Source: Tilletiopsis washingtonensis
Lineage: Eukaryota; Basidiomycota; Exobasidiomycetes; Entylomatales
Direction: 5' to 3'
DNA: 64,000 bases
Assembly (NCBI RefSeq): GCF_003144115.1
Contig: NW_020312000.1
Span: 250,117 to 314,116, forward strand
Part shown: positions 45,181 to 57,149 of the stretch, piece after piece
Numbering within the stretch: the stretch's first letter is position 1
Layout of the letters: the number at the start of each line of letters is the position of its first letter
Position numbers and translations under genes: made by a program
The notes under the pieces: model-generated
The model's input: only the letters and a program-made list of their open reading frames with translations
What the model was told of the DNA's origin: nothing
Database searches by the model: none

Positions 45181-45392
45181 GCCAGGCGGGCAAAGGAGAG
45201 CAGCCCAAAGCGGGCCAGAGGGAGGATGTGGACGGGAGCTGAGCCGTACACGGGCTCCTTCGAGGCGCTTCCGCCAGCGCAGCAGAGTGAGTGGGTGGAG
45301 GGGAGCGGGAGGAGGTGGCGCACGGCACTCTGTCTCGCCTAGATGAGGGCCCGACGCGAGCACGCCGGCCGTCACACCTCGCGCCTGCGCTG

Positions 45393-45605
45393 TCAGCTGC
45401 CCCTCCAGCAGCGAGCAGCGTCGCACAGCGTTTTCGTCAGCACGAGCTTGTCGTGCCAGCGCAGCTCTTCGGAAGAGCTTGCCGCTTCCTGTACTCTCGC
45501 CATCAGCGCGGCAGGCGACAGCGAGCAGGCTGCGGCAAAGGCGGCAGGGTGCAGCTCAGCGCTCATCTCTGCCAGCACTCGCGGCAGATCTCTCAGCAGC
45601 AGCAT
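45393..45605 (-). CDS. Possible small protein of unknown function
   Basis: A 70-codon frame, or 57 codons from the second Met (MSAELHPAAFAAACSLSPAA). It continues with LMARVQEAASSSEELRWHDK then LVLTKTLCDAARCW. Unlike the Arg/Pro/Ser-rich shadow frames around it, it has a balanced, helix-like composition with Leu, Val, Glu, Lys and Asp. It lies 213 bp upstream of the unknown minus-strand gene, on the same strand, so it could instead be an upstream ORF or an exon of a longer 5' region. No homology recognised. Confidence 0.22.
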   Translation of the reverse strand: MLLLRDLPRVLAEMSAELHPAAFAAACSLSPAALMARVQEAASSSEELRWHDKLVLTKTLCDAARCWRGS

Positions 45606-45962
45606 GCAGGGGGACGAGAGTGCCGCGGACTACCTGCTCGGGACGCAGAGGCTCTTCGCTTGCCGCATTGGTGCCGAACGTGCGCCGCGGGCGGCGCAGC
45701 CCCTGAGCAGATATGCGTTGTGATCGAACCTTGCGCCGCCGCTCCTCCATCACACATCACGCGGGCAGCTGCTGCGCTGACGCTTGCATGCTCGCTGGCA
45801 GCTGCGACTCGATGGAGCTTGACCTTCTGCATTGGGCGTCGCTGCGGTCGCGTCGAGTGTTGTGCTGATGGGCGAACGGCTGCGTTGCAAGGCTACGGCG
45901 CCGCGTCGCCAGGGGCAGGACGCGCGAGGCGCGGCGCGCACGTGACGCAGGCGAAAGTAACA

Positions 45963-45989
45963 CGCCGCGCCGCGCCGCGCCGCGCCGCG
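45963..45989. repeat. GCGCC pentanucleotide tandem tract
   Basis: About five tandem copies of a C/G pentamer, 66 bp upstream of the NDC1 start codon, probably in its promoter or 5' UTR. Confidence 0.8.
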
Positions 45990-46054
45990 ACCTTCTCGCT
46001 CCTAGCGCGCGGCCTGCTCTCTGCCTCTCTTCCACCTCCACCTCTCCTCGCTCC

Positions 46055-48596
46055 ATGCTTGCAACGCGCAGCTCGCTCGGCAGCAGCAGCAGCAGCAGTG
46101 CGCTGGCGCGTGCGCCGGCCGTCAAGCTGCCGCCGGCCGCGGGTGCCGGCGCGCTGGGCCTGCGCAGCAGCTCCTCCATGGCGCCGCCCGCCAGCGCTGC
46201 CGGTGCGGTCAGCCTGCGCAGCAGCAGCACGACGCCTCTCGCTGGCGGCGCACAGAAGGCCAGTGCGGCACTGCTGCCTGCCGATGATGCAGACCTGAAG
46301 GCAAAGCCGTTTAAGAGCTATGAGGGCTTCGTCAAGGTGAGCATGTCTGCGATGCAGATGATGAGTGAAGCATGTCGGGGACAACGCTGCCTCGAGAAAG
46401 AGCACTATCTGCTCGCCTGGGCAGCGCTTCGCCCATATCGCCCTCTTGAGGCCACTCGGCTGACACCCTTGTCCCCAGCGCGTGCTGCAGTCACGGCTGC
46501 AGCGCATCTACGTGCTCGACCTGCTGGCCACACACCTCGTGCTCTGCGCGCTGCTGCTCACCTCGCCCGCCTCGCTGCTGGCGCCAGTGCGCCCGACGCT
46601 TGCACTGCTCTCGCTCGCCGTCTTCCTCTTCGCTGTGCTGCCGCTCATTGTGCTGCGCAAGTGGGCCGTCAGCCGGCCGACCGCACCGCCGGCGCCGCTC
46701 AAGGTGCTCGGCTTTTCGCCAGCGCCGGGCAGCCTCACGGCCCACTGCGCTGCTGTGCTGCGAGCACGCGTATCCTGGCACCGCATCCTGGCACACACGG
46801 CGTCGGGCGTGCTGCTCGCCGCAGCACACGTCGCCGCGCTCTGGCTCTACACGCCAGGTGCGTCATCGCCGTGGGCGCCCTACACGCACGTCGCCGTCGG
46901 TGCAGGAGCGGCCAGCACCGCGGTGCTTCGGCCAAACGAGCGCGTCTTCCTCGTGCTCGCCATCAACGCCGCTCTCGGCGCCGCGTACTCCGCCGCACGT
47001 CTGCTACACGCTGCTCGTGCAGGCCCTCCCTTCGAGCCGGCCTCGCTGCACTACACGCTCGCCGCACGCCTCGGCATCGCCTTGCGCACGCGGCTACCCG
47101 GTGCCGTGGCCTTCGGCGCAGCGCTGCCGTCCGCACTGCTCGCCGTCTACGTGCCGCTGCGTCGGCCGCTCTTCCGCACGCTGCTGCGCATCATCGGTCC
47201 GCACTCGTCGCTGCGACCGGTGCTCATCCCCTCGTTCCGCACGCCCTTCGTCAGCGGCGTGCCGGCACTCGCGCTGCACCTCTCCTCCCTCGGCGCCGCC
47301 TCGGCCGTCTGCTGGGAGCTGGCGGCGTGCCTCTGGGACACGTACGCCAGTCAGCCGGTGCTGGTGTCGCACTTCGCGCGCGAGCCTACGCGCTGCCTCA
47401 TCGCCGGGCTGGCAGCTGGCCAGCCGGACAGCGTCAAGGCCGATCCGACACAGGCATACTACGCGCACTTCGCCTTTGCCGAGCTGGCCAGCCTCTGCAG
47501 CACGAGCGACGAGCGTCGGGCTGCCATCTGGCGAGACGTCGGCGACGTCGGTCCGCTGGCGTCTGTGTCGCAGAAGCCGAGCGCATGGGTCGGCATCGCA
47601 ACTGAGTGCATTCGCGCACTGAAGGAAGAGACCGAGGTGCTGGCGCGGAGAGGTGCACCGCCTGCGGCGCCCGCACAGCCGGCGAAGCCAGCAGAAGCCC
47701 AGAAAGGCGGCCTGCCGAAGGCGACGCACAACGTCCTTGTGGCCGACCCGAGCAAGAAGGTCGTCAAGCCTGCACCCACCAGCGTGTGGGACCGCTTGCT
47801 GGCGTCGAGCGCACCGGCAGCGCCGCCCGCACCGCAGCCGTCGGCAAGCAGCACCGCGACGGACAGCACGTCGGGCCTCAGCCAGCTGATGCACCGCATC
47901 GCGCCCAAGCCAGTGGAGCAGGAGCCGACCGCCGCGCCCGCATCGAGCACTGCGCCGCCCAAGCCGGCCGCGCCGCCGGCCTGCACCTCCTCGGATGCTG
48001 TGCGGCAGGTACTCGTCGCATGCGGCTCTGCCGCTCAGCGTCTCAAGAGCCTCTTGCCGCCGCCAATACGCCAGACGCTCGACGCAGTCATCCCTTCCGG
48101 ATCGCTGTCGCCGTCCGACACGCTGGTCCTCGGCACCTTGGCACCGGCCAAGCCCGCATTGAGTCTCTGGGCGGCACAGGCGGTCACGGGCCTACTCTCT
48201 GCCAGTGTCGCCGAGGACGAGTACGGCACGGTGGCGCTTGCGCGTGGGACTGCCGGCGCCGAGGAGGTGCTGCTGGCGTGTGCCAAGCTACTGCTGGAGC
48301 TGAACCAGTGGCATCGCAGCGCCGAGTCTGCGGCGTCGGCGCGCGACGAGGCGGAGAAGAAGGCGCGGGCAGCTGCGGCGCAGTCGGCGTCGGACGGCGG
48401 CAAGCTGCCGCAGGCACCGCTGGCCGCTGTGGGAGCGCACAAGGCAGCGCTGGCAGAGGCATGGAAGCGGGAAGCCCTGCCGCTGGCCAACACGCTGCGC
48501 ACTGGCATCCTGCAGGTGCGCGCTGCGTTTGAGCCGCATGACCTCGGCCTCAGCGCTGCCACGAGAGGCACGCTTGAGCAGGCACTGGTGGGCTAG
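46055..48596 (+). CDS. NDC1: Nucleoporin NDC1 (membrane anchor of the nuclear pore / spindle pole body)
   Basis: Two exons, 46055-46336 and 46479-48596; 799 residues. After a Ser/Ala-rich head, exon 2 opens with RVLQSRLQRIYVLDLLATHL, the start of the Ndc1 membrane region. About six hydrophobic helices follow up to residue 290 or so (for instance LLTSPASLLAPVRPTLALLS and LAVFLFAVLPLIVLRKWAVS). The conserved post-membrane motif is HFAREPTRCLIAGLAAGQPD, then AFAELASL and DERRAAIWRDV. Ndc1 anchors nuclear pore complexes, and in yeasts spindle pole bodies, in the nuclear envelope. The soluble half is Ala/Pro-rich and ends in helical segments. Sequence identity to yeast is low in this family, so the call rests on the membrane layout and the REPTR/FAELA block. 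Confidence 0.84.
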
Positions 48597-48855
48597 CCGT
48601 GCAATGAGAAGTATCAAAGCATCTGTCGTGTGTGTGCATCTGATGTGCGTCTGAATGGTGTCGAGAAGAGACGAGTGTTTGCTGCGTCTCCACGAGGAGC
48701 ACCGCGCGCGAGGCCGTGCGTGGCACATGCGCGGCCGGCGTCTTGCGCGGTGCCGGCCCGGCGCGGAGGAGGGGCAGCATCCCCGCACTCGCGCCGCGCG
48801 CAGCGCTGCTCCTGCCTTGCGACCACCACGTCACCTCGTCACTCCCTTACCGCCC

Positions 48856-50112
48856 ATGCAGCTCAAGGACACTGTCTTCTACGTCACCGGCGGTGCTTCA
48901 GGCCTGGGCGCCGCCACGGTGCGGGCGCTGCACGCCCGCGGCGCACTTGTCGGGCTGTGGGATCTCGACGTCGCCGGCGGCGAGGCGCTCGCCAAGGAGC
49001 TCGACGGCTCGGCGGCAGAGGGCAGCAGGCGCATCGTCGTTTCTGAAGTCGACGTGTGCGAGGAGGACGACGTGGTGAATGCCATTGCGGCGTGCGATAA
49101 GCAGTGGCCCAAGAGCACTGTCGGCGGATGTGTCAACTGTGGAGGCGTGGGCATGGCGGGCAAGGTGAGTGCATGAGGGAAGCAGCGGCATGGTGTCTCG
49201 TCGACAACATTGGCTGTGGGCGGCTGGCGGCACATCTGGTTCGGGGCGAGCGACCGCAGCTCTACAGCCATGCGTCGGCTCTGCCTCTTTCTGTCAGCCC
49301 TGCTCACCCTGCGCCTCTCCGCAGACGATCAATGCAGACGGCGAGCCTTTCGTGAGTGACTCTCCGCGGTCAGGTAGGGCCGTTTTCTAACAGAGTCGCC
49401 GAGAAGAACCTGGACACCTTCAAGAAGGTCGTCGAGATCAACCTCGTTGGCACCTTCAACGTCTCGCGCCTGACTGCGGCACGCATCGTGCGGGATCTGC
49501 CAAAGCCGATCAAGAAGCCAGATGCCAAGACGCCGGACCGCGGCATCATGTCAGTCTGATGCTGAGAGCAGCACCGACGGTGAACTGACGGTCACTTGCG
49601 CAGCGTGAACACGGCGAGTGCAGCCGCGTTCGAGGGACAGACAGGCCAGGTCTCCTACTCTGCGTCCAAGGGCGGCGTGGTGGGCATGGGCCTGCCGATG
49701 GCCAGGTGCGTTCACCAACCTCCTTGCTCGGCGGCTTGGCTCATCATCGTTGATGCGGCACAGAGATCTCGCCTGGTTCGGCATCCGGACAATGACGCTG
49801 GCGCCGGCGCTCTTCCGCACGCCGATGATGGAGCGCCTGCCGGAGCGGGCGCGCGAGGTGATCCTCCGTGCTGCCGAGTTCCCGGTGAGCAGACAAGGCG
49901 CTATGTGGCTGCCGAGCAGAGACTGACTTGACCCTCGCGCTGCAAGGTGCGCTTCGGCGAGCCGGAAGAGTTCGGGCACGCCGTCATTGCGTGCATCGAG
50001 AACCCGATGCTGGTGAGTGCTGCGCTTCGGCGGCGGATCCCTCAGCTCACGCCGCTTCTAGAATGGCTCCTTCATCCGGCTGGACGGCGCCACCCGGCTA
50101 GGCAAGCTCTGA
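48856..50112 (+). CDS. Short-chain dehydrogenase, HSD17B10 (3-hydroxyacyl-CoA dehydrogenase type 2)-like
   Basis: Exons 48856-49164, 49325-49351, about 49374-49549, 49604-49705, 49764-49884, 49947-50012, 50062-50112. Classical SDR features: the NAD-binding [20 protein letters not shown] with the Asp of LWDLDV that favours NAD; NCGGVG in place of [15 protein letters not shown]; the catalytic Ser in [11 protein letters not shown]; Tyr/Lys in [13 protein letters not shown]; and the end [16 protein letters not shown]17B10-type enzymes oxidise 2-methyl-3-hydroxyacyl-CoA (isoleucine and branched fatty-acid breakdown) in mitochondria; no presequence is obvious here. Exons 2 and 3 do not join cleanly. 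Keeping frame needs a 22-nt intron (49352-49373), whereas the natural 42-nt intron ending TTCTAACAG shifts the frame by one. So either a sequence indel or an odd splice is present. Confidence 0.8.
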
Positions 50113-50225
50113 TCCGGCCAGCTACACGACTCCGCGGCAAGCATATATTCGATGGTGACTGTGTGGAGACGACGAGACCGGCGCGACGTGGCGAATGCGA
50201 GAGCTAGAGAGGGAAGAGGTGGCAG

Positions 50226-52154
50226 CTACCAGAGCGAGGCGATGTTCTGCTGCACGCCGACCAGCACGCCGCTGACCGGCACCTCAAGCGAGCAGCCGGC
50301 CTGGTCGATGACGGTGCTCCGGCTGTACGTCACGTTCGCCTTGTTGCCATCGGCGATGACAGCCAGGCGGCTGCCGAGGAGGTTGTTGTCGTACTGCTGC
50401 CAGCCCATCTGCGTCAGGCCGTTCTGCGGATCGCGTGCAAAGGCAGCCCAGGCGCCCTGCATCCAGCGCGAGACGTCGTTCTGTGCTTGAGGGATCGTGA
50501 CGGCGTGCGAGGGATCGCCGAGATAGTGCGCAGGAAACGTGCCGAAGAGCATCGGGCACTCGGCGAAGTGGTAGCTGCCGAGCGCGGGGTAGCCTTGCGT
50601 GAAGTCCTCCCATGCGCTGCAGAGAGGGGGGCGACGTCAGAGAGGGCGCAGCGGCGAAAATACAGGGCACTCACCCCTTGTAGAGGTAGCGCCACGTCGG
50701 CACACCGGCGCGAGCACGGTCGGCGGCACCGGCCAGCGCCGGGCACGTCCACAGCAGCGGCGTGAAGGCCAGGTTGCTCAGCACGACGACGGCCGTATTA
50801 GAGGGGCTATCGGCGAACAGCGTCGCCTCGTCTGCGAGAGAGGAAGCATGAGTGCTAGCTCTGCAAGGGCCTGCCTCAGCACTCACCAGAGTTGGAGCCG
50901 ATGAGCGTCGGCACCTTCGCAAAGAGGCCGAGGTTGCTGCGCGTCGCGTAGTTGGCGAACCACGTCTGGCCGTCAGGCGTCGGGCCGAACTGGATCTTGT
51001 TGTCTCGGGCATTCGCAGCGACGACGGCGTCGACAAGAGTGAGCATGGGCACCTGCTGCATGCACTTGAACTGCTTCTGATCGTTCGCCTTGCCGCAGCC
51101 AACGGCATCGGCGACGGTGTTCCACTCCGAGAAGGGACGGCCGAAGTTGCCGATCGACTTGGTGCCCGTGGCGATCTCCAGTCCGGCAACGGCGCCGGAC
51201 GAGATGATGAGGCCGGCGGCACGCGAGGGCTTGTTGTAGTGCGAGAAGCTGTATGCGTCAATCATCGTCGAGCCAGACGAGCCGCCGAAGAGCGTGATGC
51301 GGTCGGCGTCGCCGCCGAACTGCGCTGCGTTCTTCTGGGTCCACTCGAGCACGAGGTCCAGATCGCGCAGCTGCAAGGCAGGTCAGTCTCAAGCCGTGAA
51401 GCAGTAGGCACGCGGCCGCTCACGCCGAAATTCCAGCCCTTCTCGCTGTTCTGCTTGGTGACATAGTCGGAGAGCGGGTTGGCGAAGATGGAGTGCCGGT
51501 ACGCGAACGTGATGACGATGACGTCCTCGTTCTGCGCGAGGTTAGCGCCGTTGTACAGGGGAATGGTCGCTGGCAAGCGAGTCAGCGGAAGTTCAGAGTG
51601 GCAGCCGGGGCGCATGCTCACCCGTGCCGGTGTTGTGCGAGCCGCCGTAGACCCAGAGCAGGATGGCCTTGCTGCCGCCGGTGCCCTTGCGAGCCGACTC
51701 GGGCACCCAGATGCTGCACGACACGTCAGCGGCGGAGAGGGCAGCTTGGTGTCTGTCCCACTCACTTGACGCGCAGGCAGTCCTCCGACCAGCGGCTGGG
51801 CGGGTCGATCTGCTGCCCTGTAAAGGCGAGCTTGGCGTAGCTGGACGCGCTCTGCACCGAGGGGCACGAGAAGGCCGCCTGGGAGGCGTCGATGACTCCC
51901 TCGCGGCGCGCAGCCAGCACCGAGGGCGTGAAGCGTGCCGCACCGCCCGTGTCCTCGCCGTAAGGGATGCCGAGCCAGCGGTACACGCGCGAGTCGGCCA
52001 GATACACGCCCTGCGCGCGCCCGCTCGTCGTGTCGACCGTTGTCAACGGCTCGGCGGCACGCGTGTCCAGCGGGCGCGTGCTCGGGATGGACAGGCTCGA
52101 GGCGCCTGTCGCCAGCAGTGAAGCTGCGGCGAGCACGAAGAGGCTGAGACGCAT
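50226..52154 (-). CDS. Secreted type-B carboxylesterase/lipase
   Basis: Six exons on the minus strand: 52154-51766, 51713-51622, 51569-51424, 51370-50887, 50831-50675, 50616-50226; 552 residues. A signal peptide (MRLSLFVLAAASLLATGASS) leads into the cholinesterase/carboxylesterase fold: YRWLGIPYGEDTGGAARF, the oxyanion segment LLWVYGGSHNTGT, NFGLRDLDLVLEWTQKNAAQ, the nucleophile elbow LFGGSSGS (Ser240, in G-x-S-x-G form but GGSSG rather than the common GESAG), the acid in SNSGDEATLF, and the His in YHFAECPMLFG. Such secreted fungal enzymes hydrolyse lipid or other esters; the substrate is unknown. Several N-x-S/T sites fit secretion. Converges on the dehydrogenase gene with 113 bp between stops. 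Confidence 0.9.
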
Positions 52155-53809
52155 GGCGAGAAAGAGAGGGAAAAGAGAGTGGTGGGTGATGCGGCGAGGC
52201 GCACGACTAGGAAAGTAGGCCTGCCTCGAGGAGCGCGGGGAAGGAAGCGAGCCGCAGCAGCGAAGCGAAGGCCACGTCAAGGGGGGGGAGCAAAAAGGGA
52301 CGGAGTGGGTGGTGAGAAGGGAAGCGCTGCTCGGCGAGACGAGGGCGTGCAAGCATGCCTATAAGGGAGCCGCCGACGGCCTGTTCTCTTAGGAGGCGGC
52401 GACTTCACTCTTCTGCCGCACCCGTCCCGCCGTCGCCTATCAACTCACTCATGAGGCCTGCCTATTCGGCACGCAGCACCAATGCATGCTGCATCGAGCC
52501 TCGCTGCGGGTGTGCGTGGCTAGAATGACGAGCCGTGCCGCCTCGCTTTGGCTTGCGTTAGCGTCAGGGCCGGGCGAGGTGCTTCTCGTGCCGCTCGCTG
52601 TCCCGGCGCCAGGGGTGCTGCGCTGCGCTGCTTGGTGCGCGTCCGTGCCGCGAGAGGCGCGCATGCGGCGCCGACGGCACCTCGCCTCTGTGCGCCTTGA
52701 AGCATGCATCGGGATCGTCGAGGGTGCGCTTGCGGCGATTTTGCTTCCATCCCGCGGAAGCTTGCTTTGCAGGAGAGATGCGACATGCCCCTCTCGCGTC
52801 CGCTCCCGACGGGCCAGGCCTTGCGCTGCCTTTGCCTCGTATGGACGAGACGGCGAGCGAGGTGGAGCATCAGACGATGCGGCACGGGAGCGTGGACAGC
52901 AAGACGAGGCGCTCGACGGTCGGATGTGCACCTCAGAGGGATGAGCTGCACGTCCCGCGGCCGCCATCACGCATCACGAGCCGCCGCCGTCGAGGGCAAC
53001 TGACCGACGGCGCCTTGAACACCCATGCGGCGCGCTCTATGTCGCGATTGAGCGCAGCGGAGCATGTCAGGCGCCATGCCATGTGCCACAGGCTTCGTCG
53101 GCGAGGTGTTGCCGGGCGTCGCCGCACAGCTGATGGGTGCTCAGGTGCAGGCTGCGCCTAGCGCCGACGCACGCGCCTCGCCTCCGCGCGCCCGGCACGG
53201 CACGACACAGCAGATCGTCGGCGCGCTGCTTCGACCTGCTTGCCGCACCGCCATCCTCGCAAACGTCTTCGATGATGAGCAGAAGACTTCGCGGCGGGAC
53301 ACTGGCGCTGGCTCTCAGGCTTCTATGCCGCCAAACCAGGCCACGGCCTCGCACGAGTGGGGCAGGGCCGTGGCCCCGTCAATCTTGCAAGGAGCACGCG
53401 CATGCTTTGTGGGCTTGCTCAAGCGCCCCTGCTTCGACATGACCGTCCGCGATCAACCTGTTGTATGCATCCAGCTACTCACGTAAAAATTTGACCCTTC
53501 TGATGATACTGACGGCATCTTCATCTCATCATGTTGCTCGACGGCCTGCGAGGGAATGAGGACGCAGCGAGAAGGAGCCTCCGGTCGCGGGACTCGGGCA
53601 GCGCAGCGGGCGTGGGAACGAGCCGCGCGGCCTCCACGAGGAGAAGCTGTGCGCAGCAACCTTGCCTGCCCTCCTCCCTGGCTCCCCTCCTATGACTCGA
53701 TCCGAGTCGCCTCAGCCACCTGATCCGCAGACGAAGCGCCTCTGTCACTCCTCGCAGCACGTACAAGACGGCCCGCACTTGCGCCATCGCACCTCTCCCC
53801 TCGCCCATC
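52155..53809. other. Divergent intergenic region, esterase / queuosine-salvage gene
   Basis: 1655 bp between divergent start codons. Promoters for both genes must be here. Plus-strand frames of up to 154 codons occur (for example at 53064-53486) but show no domain, start context or splice pattern I can defend. A short AT-richer patch lies near 53480-53530. Confidence 0.4.
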
Positions 53810-55209
53810 ATGAACATCTCCGCCCCGCTGCCGCCAAACGGCCAGTTCATCGCGTCTGTGCGCTCGTCGTGTGCGGCCACACGCCAGCGCGCTGACATCG
53901 CCGTCTCCACGGACGCAGTCGATGTCTTCCTGCGCGGGCTAGAGCAGACCAAGTTCGAGCGCCTGAGCGCAGCGCACGGCGTGAGCTTCCCGCTCAAGTT
54001 CGACAGCGTCGCTGATGAGGCAGTGAGTAGACCCATGAGGCACCCCGCCTGTCTGCACAGCTCACATCGCACCCGCAGAACTTCCTCGCCGTCCTCTCGA
54101 TGCTCAACTTCCTTTCCGCCTACCGCATCCCGCTGCACAAGGCCACCGGCTCGGGCGCGTACCAGAACGTGCTTCGCCTGCTGATGGGCCTGTATATCTC
54201 CGGGCCCAACGCGCTCTCTGCACGCGGCCTCGCGGCGCTGCAGCCGGACGGCGTGGCCTCACTGCTCGGCGTCAACATGCACTTCGAGGCGCCGAGTGGC
54301 ATTCCGGGCGTCGTGATGGGCACGCCGCGCAGTGGCGACATGTTCGAGGTCTGCACGCTCGTGTGCAAGGCGTGCAATGAGGCCGGCACGCGCCTTGAGC
54401 GCATGGGCCTGCGCGACCTCGGCGAGCTGGTGCTGCGCACGATCAAGGAGAACAAGAGCAAGCCGGATGAGGAGAAGTGCGAGGCGATCGTTGCTCAGGT
54501 GAGTTTGAGCATGTGGCAGGGCAGGGTAGGAAGAGCGGGCGTACAAGAGGCTCGACGGCGTGGTGCAGTGCGGCAGCTTGATGCAGGCGACGCAGGAAGG
54601 ACGGCTGGATCTCTGTCGCGCCGGCGCTGACGGGCCTTCGCCCACAGCTCGTGGCCAACATCCCCGCCTTTGCCGATGCCTACCTCGTCGACGGTACACA
54701 GCCCGTCTACCTGTACAAGAAGGCCTTCTTCCTGCTCGAAGCCTTTGCACGGCGACTCTCCTCTGCCGGTGCACCCTCGACTGCCTCGCTGCCGATGTTC
54801 GTCGACAACGTTCTGCCAACAGTGCTGGTGCACGCGCGCGTGCTGGATCTCTCCAACGCTAGCCCTGCGCTGCGCAAGTGGGGCGCTGACCCGGATGCCA
54901 AGGGAGAGGAGAAGAACCAGCCGGGCCCGCAATTGCGCAAGGAGGACGCCTATGCCGTGCGTGCGGCGGCACTCGATGCCGGAACGCAGATGGTCAAGCG
55001 GGCAAAGGAACTGGCGACGGAGGAAGGACGCGAGTGGATGGCCAAGATGACGGAGGCTGACCTCGGTGAGTAGCGCCGCTCGCACACGCCTGCTCTCGTC
55101 CACTGACACCTCGACCCCGACAGATGGCTACTTGTGGTCCGTGGCCAAGGATGACCCGAAGCTGCGGCTCGTGCCTCGCATGGCGGAGCGCGACACAGTC
55201 ATGTACTGA
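53810..55209 (+). CDS. QNG1: Queuosine salvage protein (DUF2419; queuosine N-glycosylase family)
   Basis: Four exons: 53810-54022, 54079-54498, 54648-55065, 55124-55209; 378 residues. It matches the Qng1/C9orf64 (DUF2419) family. Hallmarks: HGVSFPLKFDSVADEANFLA, VLSMLNFLSAYRIPLHKATG with GAYQNVLRLLMGLYISG, the closing block DGYLWSVAKDDPKLRLVPRM, and the end AERDTVMY. Proteins of this family release the queuine base from queuosine 5'-phosphate so that a eukaryote can reuse it for tRNA modification at the wobble position. Eukaryotes cannot make queuine, so the gene implies uptake from food or bacteria. Length and motif order are normal, no targeting signal is seen, and all splice phases agree. 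Confidence 0.9.
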
Positions 55210-57149
55210 GTCAAATGGAACACTCAGACTGCGAGACGACCAGCCTTTGGGCCACTGGCCGCACGGACATCGAGATACCGGGATGAAGGCCGCAGGGCTC
55301 ACTCACGCGAGTGACACTCGCAGCCCTCTTTCATGGCGGGGGAGATCATCGTCTCATCGCTGCGAAGGGAGTCATGAAGCGCGAGGCTCTGGACCCATCA
55401 GTTGTGTCCCCTTGCTAGCGCGCGCCAGAGCCTCCCGAGGCGCCGGCGTGCGACCATCTCATGCGCAGGATATTGCTGCCCGAAGCCGCCAAGTCAGCGA
55501 GCACTGCTGTGAGCTGTGTCTGACGTCAATCTCAGCCTGCAGGACCCCGAGCCAGCAGCGTCTCGTGGGCAAGGGGCTTGGCGTCGGCAACGACCCTCGA
55601 CCGAGCTGTCCGCATGACGGCGCTCCCGCCGTCTCGGGCCCACTCCGCGCCCTCGCGGCGAGGATGTCGCCGCACCAGCAGCTCCCGATGTCGCTTTGGA
55701 AGGTTCTGCCTGTCCGCTGTGGAGCTCTTGGGCCCTTGGCGGCGCTCGAGGTGCCGATTTCGCCGTGCTGCGTGGCTGTGGAAGCGGTGCCTGCGGGTGC
55801 AGCGTGCAGCGAGCTGCTGCTTGGCGCTGCGCGCTCCGCACGCGCAGCGCCGCGCCAAAACACGGCGCGCAGCGACACCGCCCGCACGACGGACCATGTG
55901 CCCTGCGCGTGGCTGCCCTCGCGCTCGCAGCAGCGCCTGCGCAGCCGGCTCCGCAGCATCGGTGTGCCGCTTGCTGCCTCGGCGAAGCGCAAGGGTCGCA
56001 GCATCAGCCGCAGCACCTCGGAGACCCACAGCGGTGGCTGACGGAGCCGGGGCGCGCGATGGGCGGTGCCGGCCGCCTGGCGCCGACCATCACATGCCTG
56101 TCCGCTCGGCCGCGTGCGCCTCCTGTCCAACGGCCGGCGCCGCCGCAGCGCCAGCCGCAGGGAGCAGCCGGCGGCCGCAGCCGCAGCCGCTCAAGTCGAC
56201 ACGCTGTGCCGCACCGAGCTCGCCCTCGCTGTGCCGTGCGCCGCTGCCGCCGGCGTTGCGAGGGGGCGTGACAGGCGACGGCAGCCATGCGCCGCGGCAA
56301 GGGCAAGCGTGACAGCGCGCTCAGAGCCCCTGGCTGGCGGCGTGGGCCGGCGGCGCGGGCTGGCGGCAGCGGGCTGGCGGGCGTGGCAGCGCAGCGAGGA
56401 CGCACCGCACGCGCCACGGCGAGCGGCCAGCGCCGCGCAGCAGCATGAAGCACACGACAGCTCTGCTCGATAGGGCTCCCTCGCCGCGCTGCACGCGCAT
56501 GCGCGATGCTGCAGCATGGCGCAGATGCAGGTGCGGGGAGCGTGCGCAGGCGCAGGCAGCCCCAGCGGCGAGAGGAGGCGGCAGAGCGGCGGCGTGATGC
56601 ACGCCCGGCGGGCCCGCAGGCCGGCGCGTGCGGCGAGAGCGTTCTGTCGAAGGGCAGCTGCATGCGCCGCTGCCCGACGATCCCTCCTGCGGCAGCACGC
56701 CGCACCGCAGCACAGGCCGCAGGCCGCAGCACGCAGGCACCGGCCGCTGTGGCGCACATGTGGTGCTGCGGGTGCGGCAGAAGCGCTGCTGCCTTGCGCT
56801 GCTTTTGCCGCGGTGAGCTTGTCCTTCAGGAGCTGGGCCTCTGCGAGAGGCACACACGCGGCACACAGCCGCAGGCAGCCGGCCTCGCGCGCGTTGCCCT
56901 GCACCCGCCGTCCGCTGCTCCTGTCGCTGCTTCCATCCACCACTCTCCCCTCCCTCAAGCAGGGCCGTTCCTGACTCTTCCCTTCCACCGACGACGACCG
57001 CGGCCTCGCCTATCCCACACTCTCTTGCACCTCACGCTCACTACCCGTCTCTCGCTCTCTCACTCACGCACCTCGTCTCGCTCGTCCGGCGCCGGCAGTC
57101 CCACCTCTGCTCGCCCACCGCGAGGCCTACCTCTACCCACTCTACCACC
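55210..57149. other. Intergenic region upstream of the glyoxal oxidase gene
   Basis: 1940 bp, very GC-rich, between the queuosine-salvage stop and the oxidase start. It contains many overlapping Arg/Ala/Cys-rich shadow frames on both strands, none with a domain. From about 56930 the sequence turns pyrimidine-rich and should be the oxidase promoter and 5' UTR. Confidence 0.45.

Larger units (their letters stand above)
45181..46054. promoter_or_regulatory. Divergent intergenic region upstream of NDC1 and the unknown gene
   Basis: 874 bp between divergent starts, with a GCGCC tandem tract close to NDC1 (45963-45989). A 70-codon minus-strand frame inside it is listed separately with low confidence. 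Confidence 0.4.

Noticed and set aside
43909-45342. 477-codon plus-strand frame
   Set aside because: Leu/Arg/His-rich mirror of exon 1 of the unknown minus-strand gene; no recognisable signal or domain.
53064-53486. 140-codon plus-strand frame in the esterase / queuosine-salvage spacer
   Set aside because: Composition is somewhat protein-like, but there is no domain, no splice structure and no start context; left as intergenic.
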